NCBI RefSeq assembly: GCF_001428665.1 | Contig: NZ_LMIJ01000010.1 | Location: forward strand, 60,201-124,200 | Direction: 5' to 3' | DNA length: 64,000 nt | Source of the DNA: Acidovorax sp. Root219 | GTDB taxonomy: Bacteria; Pseudomonadota; Gammaproteobacteria; Burkholderiales; Burkholderiaceae_C | Shown: positions 22,482 to 32,310 of the stretch, piece after piece | Layout of the letters: each line of letters begins with the position of its first letter | Position numbering within the stretch: position 1 is the stretch's first letter | Position numbers and translations under genes: made by a program | Notes under the pieces: generated by a model | What the model saw: the letters and a program-made list of their open reading frames with translations, nothing else | What the model was told of the DNA's origin: nothing | The model's database searches: none

Positions 22482-23147
22482 TTACAGCTTCTGGCCGAAG
22501 CGCTCGAAGCGCGGCATGAAATACCGGTCGGTATCCGCCGACACCAGCACGCCCAGGGCCCGGCCGATCAGCAGATGGCGCGGCACCAGGCCGATGTAGC
22601 GTGAATCGGCGCTGTTGTCGCGGTTGTCGCCCAGCACCAGGTACTCACCCTCGGGCACGGTCACGGGGTCAAAGCTGCTGCGCGCCGTCACGCCATGCAG
22701 CCATTGCACGCGGCGCTCGTGGCCCTGCACCTGCTCCGTCAGGCGCGTGGCGTCGACCGTGCGGCCCAGGCCCATGGCTTCCTGTAGCGCCTGCGGTGCC
22801 TCGTAACGGGCGGCTTCGCCATTGATGATGAGCACTTCGTCGCGCATCTCCACCGTATCGCCTGGCACTGCCACCAGGCGCTTGATGAGGCGCGTGCCGT
22901 CCAGCGGCGAAGAGAAGGTCACCACGTCACCGCGCCGCGGCTCGCCCATCGGGGCCAGCACCACGTCGGTCAGCGGAATCTTCACGTTGTAGGCCAGGCG
23001 GTTGACGAACACCACATCGCCCTCGACCAGGTTGGGCCGCATCGAGCCCGAGGGAATGGGGTTCCAGTCCGCCACGGCCGTGCGAAACAGGCCGAAGCAC
23101 ATCAGCAGCACCAGAAATCCCTTGTTGGCCTTGATCCAGCGTCCCAT
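22482..23147 (-). CDS. lepB: Signal peptidase I
   Basis: Membrane serine protease (family S26) that removes signal peptides of exported proteins. The 221-residue product has one N-terminal membrane segment (KGFLVLLMCFGLFRTAVADW), the nucleophile Ser35 in IPSGSMRPNL, the general base Lys89 in GTRLIKRLVAVPGD and the box E motif GDNRDNSADSRYIG. It is shorter than E. coli LepB (324) and has one membrane anchor, as in many other bacteria. The usual partners lepA and rnc are not next to it here. Confidence 0.95.
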   Translation of the reverse strand: MGRWIKANKGFLVLLMCFGLFRTAVADWNPIPSGSMRPNLVEGDVVFVNRLAYNVKIPLTDVVLAPMGEPRRGDVVTFSSPLDGTRLIKRLVAVPGDTVEMRDEVLIINGEAARYEAPQALQEAMGLGRTVDATRLTEQVQGHERRVQWLHGVTARSSFDPVTVPEGEYLVLGDNRDNSADSRYIGLVPRHLLIGRALGVLVSADTDRYFMPRFERFGQKL

Positions 23148-23435
23148 CGATTCTTCTCCTCGGGTTGTCCCTTGAACGGCTTATCGTGTGGCCCTGCGCT
23201 GCACGGCCACAGCGCTCGGAGCCCGCCACCGCGCCAAAGGTTCCCGGCCACCATGCGCATGCAGCCCGAACGCCGTGCGGTCGGCGCAACGGACCGCGCG
23301 CCCCCTGGGTTGACCCCTGGGCAGGCACACAGCCGAGGGTGCACAATGGTTGCAAAGTGTGTTTTGCCGAAACCTGTGTGATGACGCAGCCGCCCGAGCG
23401 CAGAGGCCGGAGGCTGCCCCAACGGACCCGCCTGC
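23148..23435. other. Divergent intergenic region lepB / GGDEF-EAL gene
   Basis: 288 bases between the lepB start (minus) and the diguanylate cyclase gene (plus). It must hold both promoters. I see a TTGACC element at about 23311, but no convincing -10 at a suitable distance, and no strong palindrome or RNA gene. Confidence 0.5.
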
Positions 23436-25793
23436 ATGGCAGAACCCCGCCTTTTGACACTCCTGCCCGCGCGCGTGCAGCAATGGCTAGCCCCCTACGA
23501 GGCAGACGAACCGCTGGCCGCGAGCTTTCGCGCCCAGCAGTTGCAGGCCATGCTGCGCCTGACCCCGCTGGCCATGGCGGTCAATGTCTTCAACGGGTGT
23601 TTCATCGCCTGGCGGCTGGCCACGGTGCCGCCCTGGCTCTGGGCCTGGATGCTGGCGCTGCTGTTTGTGGCGGCACAGGGACTGCGTGCCTGGCAGCGCG
23701 CACGCAACCACCCTCCTCGACTGCTGGCGTCGAAGAAGGCCATCCGGCGCGCCGCCCGCCACGCCGGCGCGCTGGGCCTGCTGTGGGGCGCCATACCGGC
23801 TGCGCTCTTCGCCTCGGCCACGGCGCCGGACCAGATGATGATCCTGGCGATCAGCTGCGGAATGATCTGCGCGGGGGGCTTTGCGCTGGTGACGGTGCCC
23901 GAGGCGGCCCTGAGCTACGTGCTGCTGCTCGCGGGAGGCTCGGCCGTGGGGCTGGCGCGGGCTTCAGACCAGCCGGGCACGGTGACACTGCTGGTGCTGC
24001 TGATGACCTATGGGCTGGTGGTGATCGCCTCGGTGCGCGTGATGGCCCGCTCCTACGGATCGCGCCTGGCGGCCGAGGCCGATGCCGCCCACCAGCAGCA
24101 GATCGTGGGCCTGCTGCTGCGCGATTTCGAGGAGAACACCAGCGACTTCCTCTGGGAGGTTTCCAGCGAAGGCACGCTGCGCCACTCCTCCAACCGCCTG
24201 GACCAGGCCCTGCGCTACAGCCGCCAGGACGACCCCGACCTGGGCCTGGTGGAACTGATCGCCCGCACCCACCAGGGCGCCACCCATGGTGTGGACCCGG
24301 CCGGCCACCTGCAGGCACTGCAGGCCGCGCTCAGGGGCCCGCAGCCGTTTCGCGACCTGCCCGTACCCATCGTGATCGAGGGCCAGTTGCGCTGGTGGGC
24401 GCTTACCGCCAAACCCATCTGGCGGCTGGACCAGAGCCTGCAGGACTGGCGCGGCGTGGGGGTGGACATCACCCACAAGAAACACGCAGAGGACGAGATG
24501 CACCGCCTGGCGCACTTCGACTCGCTGACCGGTCTTGCCAACCGGCGCCACTTCCAGCATCGGCTGCAGCAGCAGTGTGCGCTGGACAGTGCCGGCACCA
24601 GCGCTGCAGCCCTGCTGTGCCTGGACATGGACAATTTCAAGCGCATCAACGACGCCTATGGCCACGGCAACGGAGACCTGCTGCTCAGGACCGTGGCGCA
24701 GCGCATGGACCAGGAGATCCGCAGCCGCGACCTGGTGGCCCGACTGGGTGGGGACGAGTTCGCCATCCTGCTCGACGGTGCCAGCACACGGGCCGAGGTG
24801 CAGGTGTTCTGCGACCGGCTGATGCGCGCCGTAGAGCAGCCCTGCGACCTCTCGGGCCTGGCCACCACCCCGCACCTGAGCATCGGCGTGGCCTTCCTGC
24901 CGCGCGATGGCACCCACGTGGACGCCCTGCTGCACCACGCCGACCTGGCCCTGTACGAAGCCAAACAGCGCGGCCGCAGGCAGGTGCAGTTCTTTTCCAT
25001 CGAGATGGACCAGCGCGCCCACCGGCGCATTGCGCTCGAGGACGGCCTGCGCACCGCCCTGGCCCAGGGCGAACTGCACCTGGCCTTCCAGCCCCAATGG
25101 CACCTGGCCTCGGGCCGCATCGCGGGGCTGGAGGCCCTGCTGCGCTGGAACAGCACGCGCTTTGGCAGCGTGTCGCCCGTGGAATTCATCCCCGTGGCCG
25201 AAGAGGCAGGCCTGATCCGCGACATCGGGCTGTGGGTGCTGGAACACGCCTGCCTGGCGGCGCTCCAGTTGCCGGGCGAGCTGGTGATGTCGGTCAACCT
25301 CTCGGTGTGCCAGTTCGACGATGCCCTGCTGGCCGACAAGATCCTGGCGGTGGTGGAGCGCTGCGGCCTGCCGCCCGAGCGGCTGGAGCTGGAGATCACC
25401 GAATCCGTCTTCCTGCAGGACACGGACGATGTGATGGCCACGCTGCACCGGCTGCGCCATGCCGGGGTGCGCATTGCGCTGGACGACTTCGGCACGGGCT
25501 ACTCCTCGCTGGCCTATCTGCGCAGCTTTCCGTTCGACCGGCTCAAGATCGACCGCTCCTTCATCGCGCCCATAGAGGGCAGCTCTGAGTCGAAGGCCAT
25601 CGTGCACTCGGTGATCGAACTGGCGCAGGCGCTGCACATGGAGACCACGGCCGAGGGCATCGAAACCGCCGAGCAGGCCCACCTGCTGCAGGGCCTGGGC
25701 TGCGTGACCGGCCAGGGCTTCTACTTTGCCCGCCCGCTGGACCTGGCAGCGGTCACCGCATTCATCGCCGCGCAGCCAGCGACGGCCACCTGA
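23436..25793 (+). CDS. Membrane-bound PAS-GGDEF-EAL cyclic-di-GMP enzyme
   Basis: Makes and/or degrades cyclic di-GMP. The 785-residue product has about six hydrophobic helices in residues 35-205, a PAS-like segment (about 225-345, ENTSDFLWEVSSEGTLRH), a GGDEF domain with intact RLGGDEFAIL near residue 438 and an EAL domain with GLEALLRW near 565, ITESVF and DDFGTGYSSL. Both catalytic signatures are intact, so either activity is possible. It is monocistronic, reading toward the convergent xerC gene. Confidence 0.95.
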   Translation: MAEPRLLTLLPARVQQWLAPYEADEPLAASFRAQQLQAMLRLTPLAMAVNVFNGCFIAWRLATVPPWLWAWMLALLFVAAQGLRAWQRARNHPPRLLASKKAIRRAARHAGALGLLWGAIPAALFASATAPDQMMILAISCGMICAGGFALVTVPEAALSYVLLLAGGSAVGLARASDQPGTVTLLVLLMTYGLVVIASVRVMARSYGSRLAAEADAAHQQQIVGLLLRDFEENTSDFLWEVSSEGTLRHSSNRLDQALRYSRQDDPDLGLVELIARTHQGATHGVDPAGHLQALQAALRGPQPFRDLPVPIVIEGQLRWWALTAKPIWRLDQSLQDWRGVGVDITHKKHAEDEMHRLAHFDSLTGLANRRHFQHRLQQQCALDSAGTSAAALLCLDMDNFKRINDAYGHGNGDLLLRTVAQRMDQEIRSRDLVARLGGDEFAILLDGASTRAEVQVFCDRLMRAVEQPCDLSGLATTPHLSIGVAFLPRDGTHVDALLHHADLALYEAKQRGRRQVQFFSIEMDQRAHRRIALEDGLRTALAQGELHLAFQPQWHLASGRIAGLEALLRWNSTRFGSVSPVEFIPVAEEAGLIRDIGLWVLEHACLAALQLPGELVMSVNLSVCQFDDALLADKILAVVERCGLPPERLELEITESVFLQDTDDVMATLHRLRHAGVRIALDDFGTGYSSLAYLRSFPFDRLKIDRSFIAPIEGSSESKAIVHSVIELAQALHMETTAEGIETAEQAHLLQGLGCVTGQGFYFARPLDLAAVTAFIAAQPATAT

Positions 25794-25810
25794 CCACCTG
25801 CAGGATCGGA

Positions 25811-26809
25811 CTATTCAGAGCCTGGCTTGCGCCTGGCCCTCGGGTGTGCCGCATCGTACACCTTGGCCAGGTGCTGAAAATCCAGGCGCGTGTAGACCTG
25901 AGTGGTGGTGATGTTGGCGTGGCCGAGCAACTCCTGCACGGCCCGCAGGTCACCGCTGGACTGCAGCAGGTGGCTGGCGAACGAATGGCGCAGCATGTGC
26001 GGGTGCACGGGGGTGGTCAGCCCGGCCTGCTGGCTGCGCTGGCGCAGGCGCAGCCAGATGGACTGTGCCGTGAGCCGCGCGCCGCGCTGGCCCAGGAACA
26101 GCGCGGCATCCATGCGCGCCGATCCGCCGCCGCCGAAGGGGCCGGCGCGCAGCGCCAGCCAAGCCTGCAGGGCCTCCAGGGCCGAGCGGCCCACCGGTAC
26201 GCTGCGCCGCTTGCTGCCCTTGCCGAACACATGCGCCTCGCCCGCCTGCAGGTCGATCCAGCCGCGGCCCTGGCGCTGGGTTTCGGCACTGGGCACGGCA
26301 TCAAGCCCCGCGAGCTCGCCCACGCGCAGACCACAGCCGTAGAGCAGCTCCACCATGGCGGCGTCGCGCGCTTCCAGCCACGGGTCGGCGCCGGTGTTGT
26401 CGAACTCGGCCAGGCGCACGGCGTCGTCCACGCCCAGTGCCTTGGGCAGGGGCTTGGGCGCCTTGGGCGCGCGCACGTCCTGCACCGGGTTGTGTGGCAC
26501 CAGGCCCTGGCGCCCGGCCCAGATGAAAAAGCCGCGCCAGCCCGAAAGGATGAGCGCAATGCCGCGCCCGCTGCGCCCGCCACTGTGCATCTGCGCGACG
26601 AAGCGGCGGATGTGCGCCGTCTGCAACTGCAGCAGGGGCAGGCCCACGCCGGCTGCGAACTGCGCCAGCTTTTCGAGGTCCAGCGTGTAGAGCGTGAGCG
26701 TGCGCGCCGCCAGGCGCTTTTCCACGCGCACATGCTCCAGGTAGCGCAGCACCAGCGGGTCTGGCGCCAAGGTGCCGGGCTCAGGGGCGACGGGTGCGGT
26801 GGTGGTCAC
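25811..26809 (-). CDS. xerC: Site-specific tyrosine recombinase XerC
   Basis: Resolves chromosome dimers at dif together with XerD. The 332-residue product has a SAM-like N-terminal domain and the catalytic residues Arg (CGLRVGEL), Lys (GKGSKRRSVP), His-x-x-Arg (HMLRHSFASHLL), His (LGHANI) and Tyr (TTQVYTRLD). The probable start is GTG 26809, 21 bases after the upstream DUF484 gene. A position next to dapF and DUF484 matches the well-known dapF-DUF484-xerC order, which supports XerC over XerD. Confidence 0.95.
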   Translation of the reverse strand: MTTTAPVAPEPGTLAPDPLVLRYLEHVRVEKRLAARTLTLYTLDLEKLAQFAAGVGLPLLQLQTAHIRRFVAQMHSGGRSGRGIALILSGWRGFFIWAGRQGLVPHNPVQDVRAPKAPKPLPKALGVDDAVRLAEFDNTGADPWLEARDAAMVELLYGCGLRVGELAGLDAVPSAETQRQGRGWIDLQAGEAHVFGKGSKRRSVPVGRSALEALQAWLALRAGPFGGGGSARMDAALFLGQRGARLTAQSIWLRLRQRSQQAGLTTPVHPHMLRHSFASHLLQSSGDLRAVQELLGHANITTTQVYTRLDFQHLAKVYDAAHPRARRKPGSE

Positions 26810-26830
26810 GTGCAGCCGTCCGCCAGCAGG

Positions 26831-27529
26831 TCAGCGCAGGCGCACCAGCGCCGAGCTGGCCAGCTCGGCAATGCGCGAAAGGAATTCGGTGCCCATGGTG
26901 GCATCGAAGCGCTGGGGATCGTGCGAGCCCAGCACCAGCAGCCCGAAGGCCGGAGTGGCGCTGTCGATGGCGCCCTGGCGCAGCGGCAGCAGGGCCAGCG
27001 ACTGGGCCTGCACGCCATCGATTGCGCTGAGCCAGCCGGCGGGCTCGAAGCCCAGGTTGGGGCCGCAAAAGGGCATGGTCAGCGACGAAGCGAACGCCCG
27101 CGCGTCCTCACTGGCGCCCTGGGCGAAGTCGGCATCCACGTAGGGGCCGGCCACTTCCCACACGCGCACGGTGGCCTGGGGCACGTCGAACAGGGAGCGG
27201 ATGCCCTCCACCACTGCTTCGGGCAGGTCGAACGGGTCCTTGACCTGCAGCAGTGCGCTGGTCCACTGGTGCACCTTGGCCGCAATGGCGGTGTTCTCAC
27301 CGCTGTTGCGCACCATGTCCATCACGCGGTGCTCCAGACCCTTGATCTTCTCGCGCAGCATCTCGGCCTGGCGCTCCTGCAGGCTCACGGCGCGCGCGCC
27401 GTGGGGGCTGGTGATCTGCACGCTGGCCAGGACCTCGGCGTGGCGCTCGAAAAAGCCGGGGGTGTTCTCCAGGAACTGGGCGATGTCGTCTTCGGTGATG
27501 GGCGGGATATGGGTGCTGGGATTGGTCAT
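26831..27529 (-). CDS. DUF484 family protein (GAF-like)
   Basis: A 232-residue cytoplasmic protein of the DUF484 family, structurally related to GAF domains. It begins with [29 protein letters not shown], followed by a coiled-coil segment ([22 protein letters not shown]) and a GAF-like part ending in [14 protein letters not shown]. Its biochemical role is not established. It overlaps dapF by 4 bases (ATGA) and precedes xerC, as in many Proteobacteria. Confidence 0.9.
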   Translation of the reverse strand: MTNPSTHIPPITEDDIAQFLENTPGFFERHAEVLASVQITSPHGARAVSLQERQAEMLREKIKGLEHRVMDMVRNSGENTAIAAKVHQWTSALLQVKDPFDLPEAVVEGIRSLFDVPQATVRVWEVAGPYVDADFAQGASEDARAFASSLTMPFCGPNLGFEPAGWLSAIDGVQAQSLALLPLRQGAIDSATPAFGLLVLGSHDPQRFDATMGTEFLSRIAELASSALVRLR

Positions 27530-28404
27530 GCTGCGTCCGGAATGTCGATCTGGCCTTCGAATACGGTGGTGGCCGGGCCGGTCATGAAAAGGGAATCGGT
27601 GTCCTCGCCGCTCCAGGCGATGGTCAGGCGCCCGCCGTGCATGTCCACATGCACCTCGCTGTCGAGCAGCCCCAGGCGGATGCCGGCGGCCACGGCCGCA
27701 CAGGCGCCCGAGCCGCAGGCCAGGGTCTCTCCGGTGCCGCGCTCGAACACCCGCAGGCGCACATGGCCGCGGTCCACGATCTGCATGAAGCCCGCGTTCA
27801 CGCGCTCAGGAAAGCGCGAATGGCTCTCGATCAACGGGCCCCACAGGCCCACGGGGGCCGTGTCCACGCTGTCCACCAGTTGCACGGCGTGCGGGTTGCC
27901 CATGGAGACCACGGCCACCGGCACGGTGACGGAGATGCCCTGCACGTCGAACGCCAGGGGCCAGGTGCGGCCATTGCCCTGCACCGTAGGGGCCAGGGCC
28001 GCGGTATCGAAAGGCACGCGGGGCTCGTCGAGCACGGGCACGCCCATGTCCACCGTGACCCGGCCATCGGCATTGAGCCTGGGCGAGAGCACCCCGCTGA
28101 GCGTCTGCACGCGGATGGTGTCCTTGGTGGTCAGGCCCTTGTCGTAAACGTAACGCGCAAAGCAGCGCGAGCCGTTGCCGCACTGACCCACCTCGCCGCC
28201 GTCGGCGTTGTGGATCACGTATTCGAAGTCGATGCCCGCGGCAGGCGAGGGCCGCACGGTGAGGATCTGGTCGGCGCCCACGCCGAAATGGCGGTCCGCC
28301 AGGTAGCGGTACTGGCCGGCGGTGAGATTCAGCCGCGAGCGGGTCTCGTCGAGCACGACGAAGTCGTTGCCCGCGCCCTGCATTTTGGTGAAGTGGATCT
28401 TCAT
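27526..28404 (-). CDS. dapF: Diaminopimelate epimerase
   Basis: Converts LL- to meso-diaminopimelate, the last step before lysine and the residue added by MurE. The 292-residue product has the two catalytic cysteines in the expected settings: Cys75 in [13 protein letters not shown] and Cys230 in [14 protein letters not shown]. The N-terminus [19 protein letters not shown] is typical. It is the first gene of the dapF-DUF484-xerC group and is divergent from the GST gene 127 bases away. Confidence 0.97.
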   Translation of the reverse strand: MKIHFTKMQGAGNDFVVLDETRSRLNLTAGQYRYLADRHFGVGADQILTVRPSPAAGIDFEYVIHNADGGEVGQCGNGSRCFARYVYDKGLTTKDTIRVQTLSGVLSPRLNADGRVTVDMGVPVLDEPRVPFDTAALAPTVQGNGRTWPLAFDVQGISVTVPVAVVSMGNPHAVQLVDSVDTAPVGLWGPLIESHSRFPERVNAGFMQIVDRGHVRLRVFERGTGETLACGSGACAAVAAGIRLGLLDSEVHVDMHGGRLTIAWSGEDTDSLFMTGPATTVFEGQIDIPDAA

Positions 28405-28531
28405 GCCCGGATTATCGTCGGTGCAGGGCCGGCCTTGTCAGACACCGTGGCAATGGCAATACCCCCATCCGGCACAGGGCGGCCAAGCGGTTTAGGCTAA
28501 CGCGTCTTTGAAAACAACGAACGAGGAGCCC

Positions 28532-29236
28532 ATGGCAGACATTTCCGCTTTCCCCATCACCCGCAAGTGGCCCGCCCAGCACCCCGACCGCATCCAGCTG
28601 TACTCGCTGCCCACGCCCAATGGCGTGAAGGCCTCGATCGCGCTCGAAGAACTGGGCCTGCCCTACGAGCCGCACCTGGTGAGTTTCGAGACCAACGACC
28701 AGACCTCGCCCGAGTTCCTGTCGCTCAATCCCAACAACAAGATCCCCGCCATCCTCGACCCCGACGGCCCCGGCGGCAAGCCACTGGCGCTGTTCGAGTC
28801 CGGTGCCATCCTCATCTACCTGGCTGACAAGACCGGCAAGCTGGTGCCCCAGGACGCGGCCGCCCGCTATGAAACCCTGCAGTGGGTGATGTGGCAGATG
28901 GGCGGCGTGGGCCCGATGTTCGGCCAGCTCGGCTTCTTCCACAAGTTTGCCGGCAAGGACTATGAAGACAAGCGCCCGCGCGACCGCTATGTGGCCGAGT
29001 CCAAGCGCCTGCTGGGCGTGCTGGACCAGCGCCTGGCCGGACGCCAGTGGGTGATGGGCGACACCTACACCATTGCGGACATCGCCATCCTGCCCTGGGT
29101 GCGCAACCTGGTGGGCTTCTATGGCGCGGGCGAGCTGGTGGAGTTCGACCAGTTCAAGGAAATCAAACGCGTGCTGCACGCCTTCGTGGCACGCCCGGCC
29201 GTGGCCAAGGGGTTGAACATTCCCGCGCGCGGCTGA
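28532..29236 (+). CDS. Glutathione S-transferase family protein (YghU/Ure2p-like)
   Basis: Soluble thioredoxin-fold plus helical-domain protein of 234 residues. The N-terminal domain has QLYSLPTPNGVKASIALEEL and the glutathione-contacting turn NNKIPAILDPDGP...LFESGAIL. The C-terminal domain has TYTIADIAILPWV. The pattern is closest to the nu-class/YghU group, which often reduces disulfides or peroxides. The ATG at 28532 has a strong ribosome site GAGGAG; upstream codons without one are not used. Confidence 0.9.
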   Translation: MADISAFPITRKWPAQHPDRIQLYSLPTPNGVKASIALEELGLPYEPHLVSFETNDQTSPEFLSLNPNNKIPAILDPDGPGGKPLALFESGAILIYLADKTGKLVPQDAAARYETLQWVMWQMGGVGPMFGQLGFFHKFAGKDYEDKRPRDRYVAESKRLLGVLDQRLAGRQWVMGDTYTIADIAILPWVRNLVGFYGAGELVEFDQFKEIKRVLHAFVARPAVAKGLNIPARG

Positions 29237-29246
29237 GCGATCGAGC

Positions 29247-30131
29247 TCAGCCCATTCTCTCCTGGAGAAAGTCCAGGAAGCACGCAATGCGCGCGGCCAG
29301 CTGCGTGTTGCGGTAGTACACCGCATTGATGGGCTGGCGCACGTCCACCGTGTCGCGCGCCAGCACCTGCACCAGGCGGCCGGCCTCGCGGTCGCCTGCG
29401 GTCATGAAATCCGACAGGCAAACCAGCCCCACATGTTCCAGCGCCAGCTGGCGCAATGTTTCGCCGCTCGACGCGGTGAGGCTGGGCACGATCCGCCATT
29501 CGTCTCCGTGCGTGCCGCGCAGCGGCCAGCGGTTGAGCGACTCTGGCTCGTTGAAGCCCAGCAGCGTGTGCCCGGAGAGTTCGGCCACGCCCTTGGGCTT
29601 GCCGGCGCGCGCCAGGTACTCCGGGCTGGCCAGCACGCGCAGGCGGCTGGTGCACAGGGGGCGCGCGTGCAGGGTCGAGTCCTGCAGCCGGCCTATGCGG
29701 ATGGCCACGTCCGTGCGCTGCTCCAGCAGGTCGATGTACATCTCGTCCGTATTGAGCTCCAGCGTGATCTGCGGATAGGCGGCTCGGAACGCCGGCACCA
29801 GCGGCACCACGGCGTGCAGCATGAAAGGCGTGGCCGCATTCACGCGCAGCCGGCCGGCGGGCTGCTGGCGGCGTGCCGCCATGCTTTCCTCGGCATCGTC
29901 GATGGAGGCCAGGATGGCGCGCGTGCGCAGCAGGAAGGCCTGGCCCTCCTCGGTCAGCTCGGTGCGGCGCGTGGTGCGGCGCAGCAGCGTGGTCTCCAGC
30001 TTCTTTTCCAGGCGCCCAAGGGCACGGCTGATGCCCGAAACCGTCTGCCCCAACTGGTCCGCCGCCGCCGTGATGGAGCCGCCGTCGACCACGGCCACGA
30101 AGGCCTGCAACTCTTCCAGGGTGGATTTCAT
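29247..30131 (-). CDS. LysR-family regulator
   Basis: A 294-residue regulator with an N-terminal winged helix-turn-helix (LEELQAFVAVVDGGSITAAADQLGQTVSGISRALGRLE, residues 4-42) and a two-lobed effector domain. It is divergent from the MFS gene, and a perfect 17-bp palindrome with T-N11-A geometry lies between them. The ATG at 30131 (MKSTLEEL) gives the usual distance to the helix-turn-helix; an upstream in-frame start at 30167 would place the coding start inside that palindrome and is less likely. Confidence 0.9.
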   Translation of the reverse strand: MKSTLEELQAFVAVVDGGSITAAADQLGQTVSGISRALGRLEKKLETTLLRRTTRRTELTEEGQAFLLRTRAILASIDDAEESMAARRQQPAGRLRVNAATPFMLHAVVPLVPAFRAAYPQITLELNTDEMYIDLLEQRTDVAIRIGRLQDSTLHARPLCTSRLRVLASPEYLARAGKPKGVAELSGHTLLGFNEPESLNRWPLRGTHGDEWRIVPSLTASSGETLRQLALEHVGLVCLSDFMTAGDREAGRLVQVLARDTVDVRQPINAVYYRNTQLAARIACFLDFLQERMG

Positions 30132-30151
30132 GGGCGCAATGCTCGCCGATT

Positions 30152-30168
30152 GTTGATTCCAAATCAAC
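30152..30168. promoter_or_regulatory. LysR-type operator palindrome
   Basis: GTTGATT (30152-30158) and AATCAAC (30162-30168) form perfect 7-bp arms around CCA. The core has the T-N11-A spacing of LysR sites. It sits 20 bases before the regulator start and 77 bases before the MFS start, so one site could control both directions. Confidence 0.7.
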
Positions 30169-30245
30169 TATCTATGGCGTAGAACCCTCTTTTTCTGCAA
30201 GGCTGCAAACCCGACACTTCCCTGCATCTACACAGGAGTGTTTCC

Positions 30246-31448
30246 ATGCCCATTGCCTTGCTCGCGCTGACGCTCAGCGCATTCGCCAGCGGCACGACGG
30301 AGTTCGTGATCGTTGGCCTGCTGCCCACCGTGGCGGCCGATCTGTCCATCAGCATCCCTTCGGCGGGCCTGCTGGTGAGCCTGTATGCCCTGGGTGTCGC
30401 CGTCGGCGCCCCGGTGCTCACCGCGCTGACCGGCAAGCTGCCGCGCAAGGCGCTGCTGCTGTCGCTGATGGCGCTGTTCACCGCCGGCAACCTGCTGGCC
30501 TGGCAGGCACCGAGCTATGAATCGCTGGTGGCCGCGCGCATCCTCACCGGCCTGGCGCACGGGGTGTTCTTCTCCATCGGCTCAACCATCGCCACCGGTT
30601 TGGTGCCGCGCGAGAAGGCGGCCAGCGCCATTGCCATCATGTTCACCGGGCTCACCGTGGCGCTGGTCACCGGCGTGCCGCTGGGCACCTTCATCGGCCA
30701 GCACTTCGGCTGGCGCGAGACCTTTTTGGCCGTCTCGGCCCTGGGCGTGGTCGCCTTCATCGGCAGCGCACTCTTCGTGCCGCGCAATATCGCCCATACC
30801 CCACCCGCCTCGCTGCTGCAGCAGGCCAAGGTGCTGGCCGAGCCACGCCTGCTGCTGGTCTATGCCAAGACGGCCATCGGCTACGGTGGCACCTTCATTC
30901 CCTTCACCTTTCTTGCACCCATCCTGACCGACATCTCGGGGTTCAGCGCCGGTGCGGTGGGCTGGGTGATGCTGGTCTACGGCGTGTCGGTGGCCGTGGG
31001 CAACATCTGGGGTGGCCGGCTGGCCGACCGGCTGGGCCCGATCCCGGCGCTGCGCATCGTGTTCGCCCTGCTGGCCGCCGTGCTTTTGCTGCTGCAGTTC
31101 ACCGCGCCGCACCCCTGGCTGGCGCTGGTGACCGTGCTGCTCTGGGGCGCCGTGGCCTTCGGCAATGTGCCGGGGCTGCAGGTCTACGTGGTCAAGCAGG
31201 CCGAGCGCTTCACGCCGCAGGCGGTGGACGTGGCCTCGGGCCTGAACATCGCCGCCTTCAACCTGGGCATTGCCGGTGCCGCCTGGGCCGGTGGCCTGAT
31301 CGTGACGCACCTGGGCCTGATGCACACGCCCTGGATCGGTGCCGTGGTGGTGCTGGGCTCCCTGGCCCTGACGCACTACAGCGGCGTGCTGGACCGCCGA
31401 GCCGGCATCCCCGTGCGCTCCAGTGGCCCGGTCCCCGTCGGCCACTGA
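30246..31448 (+). CDS. MFS exporter, DHA1 family
   Basis: A 400-residue major facilitator with twelve predicted membrane helices. Motif A variants appear in the loop after helix 2 ([10 protein letters not shown]) and in [10 protein letters not shown] of the second half. [16 protein letters not shown] and [19 protein letters not shown] are typical of AraJ/YdhP-like drug:proton antiporters. The ribosome site CAGGAG precedes the ATG. The aldo-keto reductase follows 40 bases downstream, suggesting an operon under the divergent LysR protein, perhaps for detoxifying a carbonyl compound (inference). Confidence 0.9.
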   Translation: MPIALLALTLSAFASGTTEFVIVGLLPTVAADLSISIPSAGLLVSLYALGVAVGAPVLTALTGKLPRKALLLSLMALFTAGNLLAWQAPSYESLVAARILTGLAHGVFFSIGSTIATGLVPREKAASAIAIMFTGLTVALVTGVPLGTFIGQHFGWRETFLAVSALGVVAFIGSALFVPRNIAHTPPASLLQQAKVLAEPRLLLVYAKTAIGYGGTFIPFTFLAPILTDISGFSAGAVGWVMLVYGVSVAVGNIWGGRLADRLGPIPALRIVFALLAAVLLLLQFTAPHPWLALVTVLLWGAVAFGNVPGLQVYVVKQAERFTPQAVDVASGLNIAAFNLGIAGAAWAGGLIVTHLGLMHTPWIGAVVVLGSLALTHYSGVLDRRAGIPVRSSGPVPVGH

Positions 31449-31488
31449 TCACCTTCTTTTCCTGCACATCCACACGGAGTCTTTCTTC

Positions 31489-32301
31489 ATGCATTCTTCT
31501 ACCATCCCCGCCTTCGGCCTCGGTACCTTTCGCCTCAAGGACCAAGTCGTCATCGACTCGGTGCGCAACGCGCTCGACCTGGGTTACCGCGCCATCGACA
31601 CCGCGCAGATCTACGGCAACGAGGCCGAGGTCGGCCAGGCCATCGCAGAAAGCGGTGTGCCACGCAGCGCGCTGTTCCTCACCACCAAGGTCTGGACGGA
31701 GAACCTGGCGGCGGACAAGCTCATCCCCAGCCTGAAGGACAGCCTCGCCAAGCTGCGCAGCGAGCAGGTGGACCTGGCGTTGATCCACTGGCCTTCGCCC
31801 AGCGGTGCCGTGCCCGTGGCCGAGTTCATGGGTGCACTGGCCGAAGCCAGGGCCCAGGGCCTGGCGCGGCAGATCGGTGTCTCCAACTTCACCGTGGCGC
31901 TGATGCAGGAGGCCATTGCCGCCGTGGGCGCGGGCGCCATCGCCACCAACCAGGTTGAGCTGCACCCCTACCTGCAGAACCGCAGCGTGGCCGACTTCGC
32001 GAGAAGCCAGGGCATCCCCATCACCTCGTACATGACGCTGGCCTACGGCAAGGTGCTGAACGACCCGGTGATCGAAGCCATTGCCCGCGCGCATGGGGGC
32101 ACCACGGCCCAGGTGGCATTGGCCTGGGCGCTACAGCTCGGCTACGCGGTGATCCCCTCGTCCACCCGGCGCGAGAACCTGGCCAGCAACCTCAAGGCGC
32201 AGCAGCTGCGCCTTACCGATGCCGATATGGCGCAGATCGCCAGCCTGGACCGTGGCGGCCGCCTGGTCGACCCCGACGGCCTTGCCCCTGCCTGGGATTG
32301 A
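31489..32301 (+). CDS. dkgB: Aldo/keto reductase (DkgB-like)
   Basis: NADPH-dependent reductase of aldehydes and 2,5-diketo-gluconate-type substrates. The 270-residue TIM-barrel protein has GLGTFRL, the catalytic tetrad in [12 protein letters not shown] (Asp, Tyr), TTKVW (Lys) and ALIHWPSP (His), then IGVSNF and NQVELHPYL. Length matches E. coli DkgB (267). The ATG at 31489 has CGGAG upstream. It is probably cotranscribed with the MFS gene. Confidence 0.9.
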   Translation: MHSSTIPAFGLGTFRLKDQVVIDSVRNALDLGYRAIDTAQIYGNEAEVGQAIAESGVPRSALFLTTKVWTENLAADKLIPSLKDSLAKLRSEQVDLALIHWPSPSGAVPVAEFMGALAEARAQGLARQIGVSNFTVALMQEAIAAVGAGAIATNQVELHPYLQNRSVADFARSQGIPITSYMTLAYGKVLNDPVIEAIARAHGGTTAQVALAWALQLGYAVIPSSTRRENLASNLKAQQLRLTDADMAQIASLDRGGRLVDPDGLAPAWD

Positions 32302-32310
32302 CCGATCCTC

